From positions 1 to 64,000 of the forward strand of contig DBUB01000011.1 in NCBI GenBank assembly GCA_002307725.1: a stretch of 64,000 bases of DNA, in the 5' to 3' direction. The position numbers and the translations under genes are program-made. Under the pieces are notes generated by a model. The model did no database searches. It was not told the DNA's origin and worked only from the letters and a program-made list of their open reading frames with translations. Positions 48,878-57,584 of the stretch are shown here, one piece after another (the first letter of the stretch is position 1; each line of letters begins with the position of its first letter). The DNA comes from Alphaproteobacteria bacterium UBA1301 (lineage in GTDB: Bacteria; Pseudomonadota; Alphaproteobacteria; Micropepsales; Micropepsaceae).

Positions 48878-49126
48878 ATGCCGGGCAAGTCAGATGCAAC
48901 AAATGTGAGCACGCTTACATTTGAGGCGGCACTGAAAGAGCTCGAAGGCATCGTGGCGCGGCTGGAGCAGGGCCAGGTTGATCTGGAGGACTCCATTGCC
49001 TTGTACGAGCGCGGTCAAGCGCTTAAGGCGCATTGCGAAAACAAGCTGAAATCGGCCGAAAGCCGGTTGGAAAAGCTGGTTCAGACGGGCGCCCAACTCA
49101 CCGCCGAGCCGGCCGATCTCGGCTAA
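48878..49126 (+). CDS. xseB: Exodeoxyribonuclease VII small subunit
   Basis: 82 residues, typical size. FEAALKELEGIVARLEQGQ and LEDSIALYERGQAL are the family's helical pattern. ATG 48878 is six bases after GAGG. With the large subunit XseA (not in this window) it forms the single-strand nuclease. Lies 144 bases before dxs, the usual alphaproteobacterial order. Confidence 0.92.
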   Translation: MPGKSDATNVSTLTFEAALKELEGIVARLEQGQVDLEDSIALYERGQALKAHCENKLKSAESRLEKLVQTGAQLTAEPADLG

Positions 49127-49270
49127 GCAGACAAAATAACCCTTCCAGCCGCAGGCCATTGAAAAGAAGCGCAGATTGCTTTCTTTGTGTATAAGCAGAG
49201 GTCCCAACGGACGGCCGCATTGGTTGGGGGACAACTGCGCTGGGCAGTGCCGGGAGCGGAGCGAATAAGC

Positions 49271-51196
49271 ATGACGGAACCGAGCAAGACGCCGCTTCTG
49301 GATGGCATCTTAACGCCGAAGGATCTGCGGGCGCTGCCGCGCACCGTCCTGCCGCAGCTCGCCAAGGAGTTGCGCACGGAGCTGGTCGACATCGTGTCGG
49401 TGACCGGTGGTCACCTCGGATCGAGCCTCGGCGTCGTCGAACTGACCATCGCGCTGCATTATGTCTTCAACACGCCCGAAGACCGTCTGATCTGGGACGT
49501 CGGTCATCAGGCCTATATTCACAAGCTCCTGACCGGCCGCCGTGACCGTATGCGCACCTTGCGCCAGGGCGGGGGCCTGTCCGGTTTCACCAAGCGCTCC
49601 GAGAGCGAATACGATCCTTTCGGCGCGGCGCATTCGTCGACGTCGATTTCCGCCGGCTGCGGTTTTGCCGTGGCGCGCGATCTCAAGGGTGACAAGAACA
49701 AGGTCATCGCGGTAATCGGCGACGGCTCGATGAGCGCCGGCATGGCCTATGAGGCGATGAACAACGCCGGTGCCGCCGACACGCCCCTGATCGTGATCCT
49801 CAACGACAACGACATGTCGATTGCGCCCCCGGTTGGAGCGCTTTCCGGCTATCTGTCGCGGCTGGTGTCGTCGCGTCCCTATCATGGTGTGCGTCGCCTG
49901 GCCAAGCGTCTGGCGCTCAAGCTGCCGCGTCCGCTCGCCATTGCTGCTCGCCGCGTCGAGGAATACGCCCGCGGCTTGGTCACGGGCGGTACGCTGTTCG
50001 AGGAATTGGGCTTCTATTACATCGGCCCGATCGACGGCCATAATCTCGAGCACCTGATTCCGGTGCTGGAAAACGTCCGCGACATGCAGAACGGGCCAAT
50101 CATGGTCCATGTCGTGACCAAGAAGGGCAAGGGCTACGCGCCCGCCGAACAGAGCGCCGACAAATATCACGGCGTCACCAAGTTCAATGTGCTGACTGGC
50201 GAGCAGAAGAAGTCGAAGACCAATCTGCCGTCCTATACATCGGTATTTTCCGATGCCTTGATTGCGGAAGCAAAAGCCGACCCGCGTATCGTGGCGATCA
50301 CGGCGGCGATGCCGGCCGGTACCGGCCTCGACCGCTTCGCCAAGGAATTTCCCAGCCGCTTTTTCGATGTCGGCATCGCGGAGCAGCATGCGGTGACGTT
50401 TGCGGCAGGCATGGCGGCCGAAGGCATGAAGCCGTTCTGCGCGATTTACTCCAGCTTCCTGCAACGCGCCTACGACCAAGTCATGCACGACGTGGCGCTG
50501 CAGAATCTTCCGGTTCGCTTCGCCATCGACCGCGCCGGTCTGGTCGGTGCCGATGGTGCCACCCATGCCGGTTCGTTTGATGTGACCTACCTGTCCACTT
50601 TGCCCAACATGGTGGTGATGGCGGCGGCCGACGAAGTCGAGCTGATGCATATGGTGGCGACCCAGGCGCGCTATGATGAAAGCCCGATTGCGCTCAGGTA
50701 TCCGCGTGGCGAAGGCGTTGGTCTGGAACGGCCGTTTATCGGCAGCCCGCTTGAGATCGGCAAAGGCCGTATCCTGAAAGAAGGCACGTCGCTGGCCATC
50801 CTCAGCCTCGGCACCCGTCTGGCACCGGCGCTTGATGCCGCCGAGAAGCTGTCGGCTTACGGACTGACGGCGACGGTGGCCGACGCCCGTTTTGCCAAGC
50901 CGCTCGATCACGACCTGATTCGGCGTCTAGCCAAGGAGCACGAACTGCTTATCACCATCGAGGAAAATGCCGTCGGCGGCTTCGGCGCGCATGTGCTGCA
51001 GTTCCTGGCTTGGGAGGGTCTTCTGGACGGCGGCCTCAAGGTTCGTCCGATGGTGCTGCCCGACAAGTTTCTGAACCACGACACGCCCGAGCGCCAGTAC
51101 CGCGAGGCGGGGTTGGATTCCAGGGGCATCGTCCACACCGCGCTGACGGCGCTCGGCCGGTCGCAGGACGCGGCCGTCGTAACCAAGTTCGGGTAA
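49271..51196 (+). CDS. dxs: 1-deoxy-D-xylulose-5-phosphate synthase
   Basis: 641 residues. First step of the methylerythritol phosphate isoprenoid pathway from pyruvate and glyceraldehyde 3-phosphate, using thiamine diphosphate. The TPP motif GDGSMSAGMAYEAMNNAG and ending ILNDNDMS, SVTGGHLGSSLG and HAGSFDVTYLS are visible. The frame is open 28 codons upstream, but ATG 49271 (MTEPSKTPLL) follows GGGAG and gives the normal length. Confidence 0.95.
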   Translation: MTEPSKTPLLDGILTPKDLRALPRTVLPQLAKELRTELVDIVSVTGGHLGSSLGVVELTIALHYVFNTPEDRLIWDVGHQAYIHKLLTGRRDRMRTLRQGGGLSGFTKRSESEYDPFGAAHSSTSISAGCGFAVARDLKGDKNKVIAVIGDGSMSAGMAYEAMNNAGAADTPLIVILNDNDMSIAPPVGALSGYLSRLVSSRPYHGVRRLAKRLALKLPRPLAIAARRVEEYARGLVTGGTLFEELGFYYIGPIDGHNLEHLIPVLENVRDMQNGPIMVHVVTKKGKGYAPAEQSADKYHGVTKFNVLTGEQKKSKTNLPSYTSVFSDALIAEAKADPRIVAITAAMPAGTGLDRFAKEFPSRFFDVGIAEQHAVTFAAGMAAEGMKPFCAIYSSFLQRAYDQVMHDVALQNLPVRFAIDRAGLVGADGATHAGSFDVTYLSTLPNMVVMAAADEVELMHMVATQARYDESPIALRYPRGEGVGLERPFIGSPLEIGKGRILKEGTSLAILSLGTRLAPALDAAEKLSAYGLTATVADARFAKPLDHDLIRRLAKEHELLITIEENAVGGFGAHVLQFLAWEGLLDGGLKVRPMVLPDKFLNHDTPERQYREAGLDSRGIVHTALTALGRSQDAAVVTKFG

Positions 51197-51239
51197 TATT
51201 TGCGGCGCATATCGATGTGACGAGTGCTATACGAATGCC

Positions 51240-51965
51240 ATGCCAATGCGTGCTGACGTCTATCTGGTCGATCACAAATTTGCCGCCTCGCGATCCGAGG
51301 CGCAGGCTGCCATCCGTGCCGGTACCGTTACGGCCAACGGCCAACGTATCTTGAAGCCTGCCGAGCAGATCGCAGACGGCGCCGAGATCGTTTATGTGAA
51401 GGCACATCCTTACGTCTCCCGCGGTGCTTTGAAATTGCTCGCAGCTCTTGATGCGTTCGAGTTATCGCCGGAGGGCCACACCTGTCTCGACATCGGCGCC
51501 TCCACCGGTGGCTTTACTGAGGTGTTGCTCGAGCGCGGCGCCCATCGCGTTTATGCCGTCGATGTGGGGCACGGCCAGTTGCGCGAGAAGCTGGTGGACG
51601 ATCCGCGCGTTGTGTCGTTGGAAGGCACCGACGCCCGCGCTCTCACCATGGCCCACATTGGTGGACCAGCCGGCGTCGTGGTCGCCGATGTCAGCTTCAT
51701 CAGTCTGAAGCTCGCCCTTCCGGCGGCACTGGCACTGGCGCGCAATGCCTGGCTCGTCGCGCTGGTCAAGCCGCAGTTCGAGGCTGGGCGCGCCGCGGTG
51801 GGCAAAGGCGGTATCGTCAAGGACGAGGCGGCGCAAAGTGAATCCGTCGCGGCGGTCGTCGCCCTGCTCAAGAAGCTGAAGTGGACGGTGCTCGGTACCA
51901 TCGACAGCCCGATCGACGGCGGTGATGGCAATCGCGAGTTCCTGATCGGAGCAAAACAATCGTGA
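51240..51965 (+). CDS. tlyA: TlyA-family rRNA 2'-O-methyltransferase
   Basis: 241 residues. An S4 RNA-binding domain (RADVYLVDHKFAASRSEA) precedes an FtsJ-like methyltransferase (DIGASTGGFTEVLLERG, VALVKPQFEAGRAAV). TlyA homologues methylate rRNA; some act as hemolysins by report. An alternative start is ATG 51246. Overlaps the next gene by GTGA. Confidence 0.9.
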   Translation: MPMRADVYLVDHKFAASRSEAQAAIRAGTVTANGQRILKPAEQIADGAEIVYVKAHPYVSRGALKLLAALDAFELSPEGHTCLDIGASTGGFTEVLLERGAHRVYAVDVGHGQLREKLVDDPRVVSLEGTDARALTMAHIGGPAGVVVADVSFISLKLALPAALALARNAWLVALVKPQFEAGRAAVGKGGIVKDEAAQSESVAAVVALLKKLKWTVLGTIDSPIDGGDGNREFLIGAKQS

Positions 51966-53020
51966 CCGCGGCGTGCCGTCATTTCGGAACCTGTGGCGGC
52001 TGCGTGCATCAGGATATTTCAGACGCGGACTATCGCGCCTTGAAGCGCAAATTCGTCGTTGCGGCGCTCGCCCGCCATGGCATCACAGCGCCGGTGGACG
52101 ACATCGTCGAAGTGCCGCCGGGCACGCGCCGCCGCGCCACCATGAAGGCGAAACTGGACGGCGGCCGTGTCGCTCTCGGCTTTCATGCCGCGCGCACCCA
52201 CGACATCGTCGATATCGCGGAGTGTCCGGTCCTCGCGCCCGCCTTGACGGCGCTGCTGCCGGGTTTGCGCGCCATGCTGGCCGAGCTTTTGGCGCCCGCG
52301 GGTGATGCCGAATTGCGCCTGACTGCCAGCGAAACCGGCCTCGATCTTGGCCTGCGCTGGCGCCTGCCCAACGACACGCCGACGCTCGCGGCCTTGGCGC
52401 GCTGGGCCGCCAAGCTGAAGATCGCGCGCATCTCGGCGCATGGCGAAACGGTGGTGTCGCTGGCGAGCCCGTCGGTCCGCTTCGGCAAGGCGCAAGTAAA
52501 CCTTCCGCCGGAGACCTTCCTGCAGCCGACGCGCGAAGGGCAGGCGGCGTTGCAGGCGTTCGTCTGTAAGGCGCTGGCACGCGCCAAAAAAATCGCCGAC
52601 CTCTTTAGCGGTTGCGGCACCTTCACCTTTCCGTTGGCCGAACGCGCCCGCGTGCATGCGGTCGAGTTGGAACTGGCGATGTTGGGGGCGCTCGATGCCG
52701 CCGCCAAGGCGACGCCCGGTCTCAAACCCATCACCACTGAAAAGCGCAATCTGTTCAAGCGCCCGCTGACGGACTTCGAACTCAACGCTTACGACGGCGT
52801 TTGCCTCGACCCGCCGCGCGCCGGGGCGCAGGAGCAGGCGCGGACACTGGCGAAAAGCAAACTCGCCCGTATCGCGTATGTTTCCTGCGATGTGGAAACC
52901 TTTGCCCGCGATGCCCGTATTCTGATCGACGGCCGCTTCACCTTGAAACGCGTCTTGCCGGTAGACCAATTCCTGTGGTCGTCGCATATTGAGCTGGCAG
53001 GTGAATTCGTACGGGCATGA
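51962..53020 (+). CDS. Class I rRNA uracil-5-methyltransferase (RlmD/RumA family)
   Basis: 352 residues from GTG 51962. Fe-S ligands Cys5, Cys11, Cys14 (FGTCGGC) and Cys88 (ECPVL), then SAM motif DLFSGCGTFTFPLA, DPPRAGA and the catalytic Cys309 (YVSCDVETFARD). No TRAM domain. Likely 23S rRNA m5U modification, but target position is not decidable. Starts by overlap with tlyA. Confidence 0.9.
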   Translation: MTAACRHFGTCGGCVHQDISDADYRALKRKFVVAALARHGITAPVDDIVEVPPGTRRRATMKAKLDGGRVALGFHAARTHDIVDIAECPVLAPALTALLPGLRAMLAELLAPAGDAELRLTASETGLDLGLRWRLPNDTPTLAALARWAAKLKIARISAHGETVVSLASPSVRFGKAQVNLPPETFLQPTREGQAALQAFVCKALARAKKIADLFSGCGTFTFPLAERARVHAVELELAMLGALDAAAKATPGLKPITTEKRNLFKRPLTDFELNAYDGVCLDPPRAGAQEQARTLAKSKLARIAYVSCDVETFARDARILIDGRFTLKRVLPVDQFLWSSHIELAGEFVRA

Positions 53021-53754
53021 AGCAGACCGTTTTCCTTGTCCTTTGTTCCGTCCTTGTGGCCGCGCCCGCTTGGGCCAATGGCTTTGATGATTGGGCGGCC
53101 GTGGTGGTGGCTGGAGATTCCTTTGCCCATTCCGGCAAGCGGTCCGCTGTGTTCGACAACGGCCGCAGCGAAATCGCGCGCGAGTTGGTAACCATCGGCT
53201 TTCGCCCGGACAATATCCGCCAGCTATCCGACCGGCCGCGCAAATACCCCGACGGCCATCCCGTCCGCTCCACGCTGCGCAATCTGGCGCGCGGCCTTCA
53301 GAGCGTTGCCGACAAGACCCGCGGCGGGTGCCTCGTCTATCTCACCTCGCATGGCGATGAGAAAGGGGTTGGCGTCGGCGATGATCTGCTGTCCCCGCGC
53401 GGGCTTGCCGGCATTCTCGCCGGTGCGTGCTCTCGCCGCCCCGCAGTGGTGATCGTTTCGGCCTGTTATTCCGGCGTCTTCGTCGACAAGCTGAAAGCGC
53501 CGGATCGCATCGTGCTCACCGCGGCGGCCAAGGATCGCTCGTCATTCGGCTGCGGCGAGACCGACAAATACACTTACTTCGACACCTGCGCGGTGGAAAA
53601 CCTCACCGCTGCAGGCGACTTCGTCCGCTTCGGCAAACGCGCCATCGCCTGCGTTGCGGGGCGCGAGAAGACGGAAGAGGTCGATCTTCCCTCCAATCCG
53701 CAGCTTGCGGTCGGCGATCATGCGGCAGCGGTTATTCCGCGCTGGGGCCCTTAA
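53017..53754 (+). CDS. Secreted C13-family (legumain-like) caspase-fold peptidase
   Basis: 245 residues. Signal peptide MKQTVFLVLCSVLVAAPAWA. A caspase-like fold with catalytic His112 (LTSHGDEKG) and Cys150 (VSACYSGVF), the pattern of clan CD peptidase C13. ATGA overlap with the methyltransferase gene suggests co-transcription with dxs-tlyA. Substrate unknown. Legumain-type Asn specificity is only a family possibility. Confidence 0.82.
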   Translation: MKQTVFLVLCSVLVAAPAWANGFDDWAAVVVAGDSFAHSGKRSAVFDNGRSEIARELVTIGFRPDNIRQLSDRPRKYPDGHPVRSTLRNLARGLQSVADKTRGGCLVYLTSHGDEKGVGVGDDLLSPRGLAGILAGACSRRPAVVIVSACYSGVFVDKLKAPDRIVLTAAAKDRSSFGCGETDKYTYFDTCAVENLTAAGDFVRFGKRAIACVAGREKTEEVDLPSNPQLAVGDHAAAVIPRWGP

Positions 53755-54252
53755 ACGGCCGAAGCGGAAATGCAAAATGCACATCCGCTCCGGTGGGGTA
53801 CGCCCCGGGAAATCAGGGCGCCAGCGAACGCCGCAGTCAAGCGGCCGAACGACAGGCACATTCTGCTTCCGTCAACGAACCCCACGCCGTGGCCGAAACG
53901 CCGGACCACTTTGGTGCGCGCACGAGATCGCGCCTGGTTCTGGATGCTCTCGTTCTCCGATAAAGATCGGGACTGCGGATCGGGATGTTCGCGCAACACC
54001 CTTCGCCGCTGAAACTTGCCTGGCACTCCTTCGGTTCGATGCCCGGGTCATTGCGGCGTTACTCGCTCGCCGGACAGTCTTTGCGTCACCGGACGATGTG
54101 GGAACGGGTAGCGAACCTTACAAGGGGGTGCGACAATCGCTACGCTGTTACAAGCGAGAAGCAAATGCAGCCGTTCATGTAGATGAACGAGAGACGGGAA
54201 GAGGATTCACGCGGAGGCGCGGAGCGGCCGGTGCGAGACGGCAAACGAAGCG
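53755..54252. other. Intergenic region between the C13 peptidase and mrr genes
   Basis: 498 bases. Open frames on both strands have no recognisable product and are rejected. A small palindrome CGTTCAT-GTAG-ATGAACG is at 54172-54189, and the left copy of the 22-bp inverted repeat is at 54203-54224. No RNA gene seen. Confidence 0.45.
54203..54224 (+). repeat. Left copy of a 22-bp perfect inverted repeat flanking mrr
   Basis: Begins GGATTCACGCGGAGG and ends GCGCGGAG. It is the exact reverse complement of 55295-55316. The two lie 29 bases past the mrr stop codon and about 110 bases ahead of its start. Confidence 0.85.
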
Positions 54253-55185
54253 CTACTCTTCCTCAGTGAAAAAGTCTTCGTCAATTCGCTTGAACTCGAT
54301 TGTTCTGTTGGTTCGCACGCCTACGCCATGCTCTATCATCAAGTCCGCGAAGCTTTGGCCGTCAATCAGAACCACCCTCTGAGGCAGATGTTTTGCAAAC
54401 TCTCGCGCTTGGGCGCTGAAGGTCGATGTAGTAACGAACACGCCCTTTGTCGCTCCAAGACCCACTAAGCTACCGACAAATGCTTGCACGTCAGGGCGGC
54501 CAATTGTGATGCCTTGGTTGTACCTTTTGGCTTGCACATAAACGCGATCTAGACCGAGCCGGTCTTCATTTACGACGCCATCAACGCCGCCATCACCAGT
54601 GTGGCCAAGTTGCCTTGCTGCATCTTTGTGCGACCCGCCGTAGCCCATTGCCACCAGAAGATCGACTATCGTCTGCTCAAAGAAAGACGGGCTATTCTTT
54701 GCCATTCGCTCCAACAAATCGGCCCGAAGTGCGGACACGAGTTTTTTATGTGCGGCATCGATCTGTTCTTCGGGTGTCTGTGAAAGGTCGCCTTCAATCT
54801 CACCTTCACGGGCTTCCACCTTGGTTTCCGCGGGAGATGAGTTGTCCGGGCGATAAAACTCTCGAAACGATGGGATTTCCATCAGCACGCCAATGTTTAT
54901 TCGATCGGGTTTTTTATCCAGCAGTGCGCGTCCCGCTTCCGTCGCTACAAATCGCCCCCGCGACGGCAATGAGATCAACGCCGCCTTGGACAAATAAAAT
55001 TTGGCCCAGTGGATGCGGTTGTGAATGATGCGTTGCTTCCCACTTGGAAGCAATTCGTTTCGCTCTTCTTCAGATAGCTGAAATTGGTCGGCGATCCGGC
55101 TTTCGACATCGGACACTCGCTTTTCGCCTTCCGCAGCGAGACGGAGGACTGGTAGCATCAAGGCTTGGTAATCAGGGATTGGCAT
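54253..55185 (-). CDS. mrr: Mrr-family restriction endonuclease
   Basis: 310 residues. N-terminal winged-helix domain (1-100) and C-terminal PD-(D/E)xK nuclease: Glu170 (FFEQTIVDLL), Asp202 (GGVDGVV) and Gln218-Ala-Lys220 (YVQAKRYNQG) form the catalytic set. Mrr proteins cut methylated DNA. The gene is AT-richer than its neighbours and is flanked by 22-bp inverted repeats, both suggesting acquisition. Methylation dependence is inference from the family. No partner gene is adjacent. Confidence 0.9.
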   Translation of the reverse strand: MPIPDYQALMLPVLRLAAEGEKRVSDVESRIADQFQLSEEERNELLPSGKQRIIHNRIHWAKFYLSKAALISLPSRGRFVATEAGRALLDKKPDRINIGVLMEIPSFREFYRPDNSSPAETKVEAREGEIEGDLSQTPEEQIDAAHKKLVSALRADLLERMAKNSPSFFEQTIVDLLVAMGYGGSHKDAARQLGHTGDGGVDGVVNEDRLGLDRVYVQAKRYNQGITIGRPDVQAFVGSLVGLGATKGVFVTTSTFSAQAREFAKHLPQRVVLIDGQSFADLMIEHGVGVRTNRTIEFKRIDEDFFTEEE

Positions 55186-55294
55186 TGCCAGAAGCTCGAT
55201 TCAGGATTTGCTCGGGTAGGGTAACGCTATGTGGGTAAAAACCCAACTCGGCAATTGATGAGAGCGTCGCGGGCGCGACCGGGATAACAGCTTT

Positions 55295-55316
55295 CTCCGC
55301 GCCTCCGCGTGAATCC
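55295..55316 (-). repeat. Right copy of the 22-bp perfect inverted repeat flanking mrr
   Basis: Reads CTCCGCGCCTCCGCGTGAAT and then CC on the plus strand, the exact reverse complement of 54203-54224. Lies upstream of mrr, between it and the SPFH gene. Confidence 0.85.
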
Positions 55317-55361
55317 AAATTTGCTAGCAGTGGAGAGGCGTGACGACCTGGGTCCCATTCC

Positions 55362-55393
55362 CCCTGCCGGCGCGCTGGCGCGCGCCCGCAGGG
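55362..55393. repeat. GC-rich palindromic hairpin, REP-like
   Basis: CCCTGC (55362-55367) and GCAGGG (55388-55393) with GGCGCGC (55369-55375) and GCGCGCC (55380-55386) form a 13-bp stem with one mismatch and a TGGC loop. No T tract, so a terminator is not claimed. It could end the SPFH transcript or be a dispersed repeat. Confidence 0.55.
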
Positions 55394-55412
55394 CCGGGGA
55401 TGACAGTGTGCG

Positions 55413-56324
55413 TTATTTCTTCTCCACCGCTTCGCTGCCGGTGATGATGGCGGTGCGGAGTTGTTCGGTGATGTCGGCGACGCCACCAGGGGAATGCGGC
55501 AGCAGGATCACTTTTGAACCCGCCGATACGCCGATTTCTTTCAGGGTGTCGAAATACTGAGTCAGCAACACCAGATTCAGCACCTCGTGCTCGTTGACGC
55601 CGCCGACTTGTTCGGTGAAAGCGGCGATGCTTTCGCGCAGGCCCGCGACGATGGCCTGACGCTGCTTGGCGATGCCTTCGCCTTGCAGACGCTTGGATTC
55701 GGCTTCGGCCTCGGCGTTTTTCACCACGAGAATTTTGTTGGCCTCGCCTTTGGCGGCAGCGGCGACTTGCAGGCGTTGCTGAGTGTTGATCTCGTTCATC
55801 GCCGCCTTGACGTTGTCGGCGGGATTGACGTCGGTGACCAGCGCGTTCGGAATCTCGAAACCGTAGATCTTCATCGAGACGTCGAGTTCACTCTTTACCG
55901 ACGTGCCGATGTCGTCCTTTTTCTCGAACACTTCGTCGAGGTTCATCTTCGGAACCTTGGCGCGCACCACATCGAGCACATAGGACTGAATCTGCTCTTC
56001 ATGATTGTCGAGTTTGTAGCTGGCGTCGGCTTCGCTGCCTTGCAGCACGCGGTACTGCACCGCCACCGACACTTTGACGAAAACATTGTCGGCGGTTTTG
56101 GTTTCGACCTCGACGGGGAGCTGCTGCACCCGCAGCGACACGCGCTGGGCGACCCGCTCGATCAGCGGAATCTTGAACCGGAGGCCGGGGCGCGCGGTGC
56201 GGACATAGCGGCCGAAGCGCTCGACGATGGCGCAGCTCTGCTGGCGCACCGTGAACCAGGAATTGGCGAGAATGATCACGACGAAGACCGCCGCGACGAT
56301 CAACAGGATTGCGGACGTATCCAT
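55413..56324 (-). CDS. qmcA: SPFH/band-7 membrane protein (QmcA/stomatin family)
   Basis: 303 residues. N-terminal membrane segment (AILLIVAAVFVVIILANSWF), then an SPFH domain (SCAIVERFGRYVRTARPGLRF, PVEVETKTADNVFVKV) and a coiled-coil-prone C-terminal region with many Ala, Glu and Lys residues. Such proteins form membrane-bound cages and can regulate FtsH proteases. The symbol follows the closest family and is provisional. Confidence 0.88.
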   Translation of the reverse strand: MDTSAILLIVAAVFVVIILANSWFTVRQQSCAIVERFGRYVRTARPGLRFKIPLIERVAQRVSLRVQQLPVEVETKTADNVFVKVSVAVQYRVLQGSEADASYKLDNHEEQIQSYVLDVVRAKVPKMNLDEVFEKKDDIGTSVKSELDVSMKIYGFEIPNALVTDVNPADNVKAAMNEINTQQRLQVAAAAKGEANKILVVKNAEAEAESKRLQGEGIAKQRQAIVAGLRESIAAFTEQVGGVNEHEVLNLVLLTQYFDTLKEIGVSAGSKVILLPHSPGGVADITEQLRTAIITGSEAVEKK

Positions 56325-56459
56325 GGCTTAAGCCCCTTTCAGCCAGCCCCGGTGGAATCGGGGCGTGTCTCCTTGCGGCGATATATGGGATGCAATTGCG
56401 GATATTACCAGTTCCGGCCGCGCGGGCGCAGCAGTTTGGGAGCGCAAGAGACTGAATTT

Positions 56460-57560
56460 TCAGCCGTTCTGCCCGCGATGCCGCAGGGCGTGGTCGGCCA
56501 AAACGATCGCCAGCATCGCTTCGCCGATCGGCACCGCGCGGATGCCGACGCAGGGGTCGTGACGGCCTTTGGTGAAGACCTCGGTCTCGGTACCGTTGAC
56601 GTCGATGGTTTGCTTCGGTGTCAGGATGGAGGAGGTCGGCTTCACCGCAAAACGCACCACCACCGGTTGGCCGCTGGAAATGCCGCCCAAAATGCCGCCA
56701 GCATGATTGGCGAGGAATCGGGGCTTGCCGTCTGAGCCTGCCCGCATTTCGTCGGCGTTGTCCTCACCGCTCATGGCGGCAGTGGCAAAGCCATCGCCGA
56801 TCTCCACACCCTTGACCGCATTGATGCTCATCATCGCCGAGGCGAGATCGGCATCGAGCTTGCCATAAATGGGCGCACCCAAACCGGCGGGAACGCCTTC
56901 CGCTACCACTTCGACAATCGCGCCAACTGATGAGCCGGCCTTGCGCACGCCTTCGAGATAGTCCGTCCACGGAGCGACGGCGCCCACGTCAGGGCAGAAG
57001 AAGGGATTGTTCGCGGTCTCGGCCCAATCCCAGCGGGCGCGGTCGATCTTTTGGGTGCCGACCTGGATCAGGGCGCCGCGGATTTTCACTTCGCCGTAAA
57101 GGCTGGCGAGAACTTTGCGCGCCACCGCACCGGCTGCCACCCGCGCCGCGGTTTCGCGCGCACTGGCCCGGCCGGAGCCCTTGTAATCACGCACGCCGTA
57201 TTTGGCGAAGTAGGTGTAATCGGCGTGACCGGGGCGGAATTTGTCGCGGATCTCGGCATAGTCTTTCGAACGCTGATCGACATTCTCGATGAGGAGCGCA
57301 ATCGGCGTGCCGGTCGTCAGCGGCTGCGGCATGCGTTCGTCCTGGAACACGCCGGACAGAATCCGCACTGTGTCCGGCTCTTGGCGCTGGGTGACGAACT
57401 TCGATTGCCCAGGCTTGCGGCGGTCAAGATCAGCCTGGATGTCGGCTTCGGTTAGCGCCAAGCCGGGCGGGCAGCCGTCGACCACACAGCCAAGCGCCGG
57501 ACCATGGCTTTCGCCGAAGGTGGTGACCCGGAACAGATGGCCGAAGGTATTGTGGGACAT
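56460..57560 (-). CDS. aroC: Chorismate synthase
   Basis: 366 residues. Converts 5-enolpyruvylshikimate 3-phosphate to chorismate, FMN-dependent. GESHGPALGCVVDGCPPG, SGRASARETAARVAAGA and the C-terminal GRHDPCVGIRAVPIGEAM are family motifs. It lies 24 bases after fabI, on the same strand; a shared transcript is likely. Confidence 0.95.
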   Translation of the reverse strand: MSHNTFGHLFRVTTFGESHGPALGCVVDGCPPGLALTEADIQADLDRRKPGQSKFVTQRQEPDTVRILSGVFQDERMPQPLTTGTPIALLIENVDQRSKDYAEIRDKFRPGHADYTYFAKYGVRDYKGSGRASARETAARVAAGAVARKVLASLYGEVKIRGALIQVGTQKIDRARWDWAETANNPFFCPDVGAVAPWTDYLEGVRKAGSSVGAIVEVVAEGVPAGLGAPIYGKLDADLASAMMSINAVKGVEIGDGFATAAMSGEDNADEMRAGSDGKPRFLANHAGGILGGISSGQPVVVRFAVKPTSSILTPKQTIDVNGTETEVFTKGRHDPCVGIRAVPIGEAMLAIVLADHALRHRGQNG

Positions 57561-57584
57561 GGCTCCCCCAAGGTTACAGACTTA

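Noticed and set aside
53654..54382. 242-residue plus-strand frame overlapping the C13 peptidase and mrr genes
   Set aside because: Shadow frame crossing two real genes, with Arg/Ser-rich random composition.
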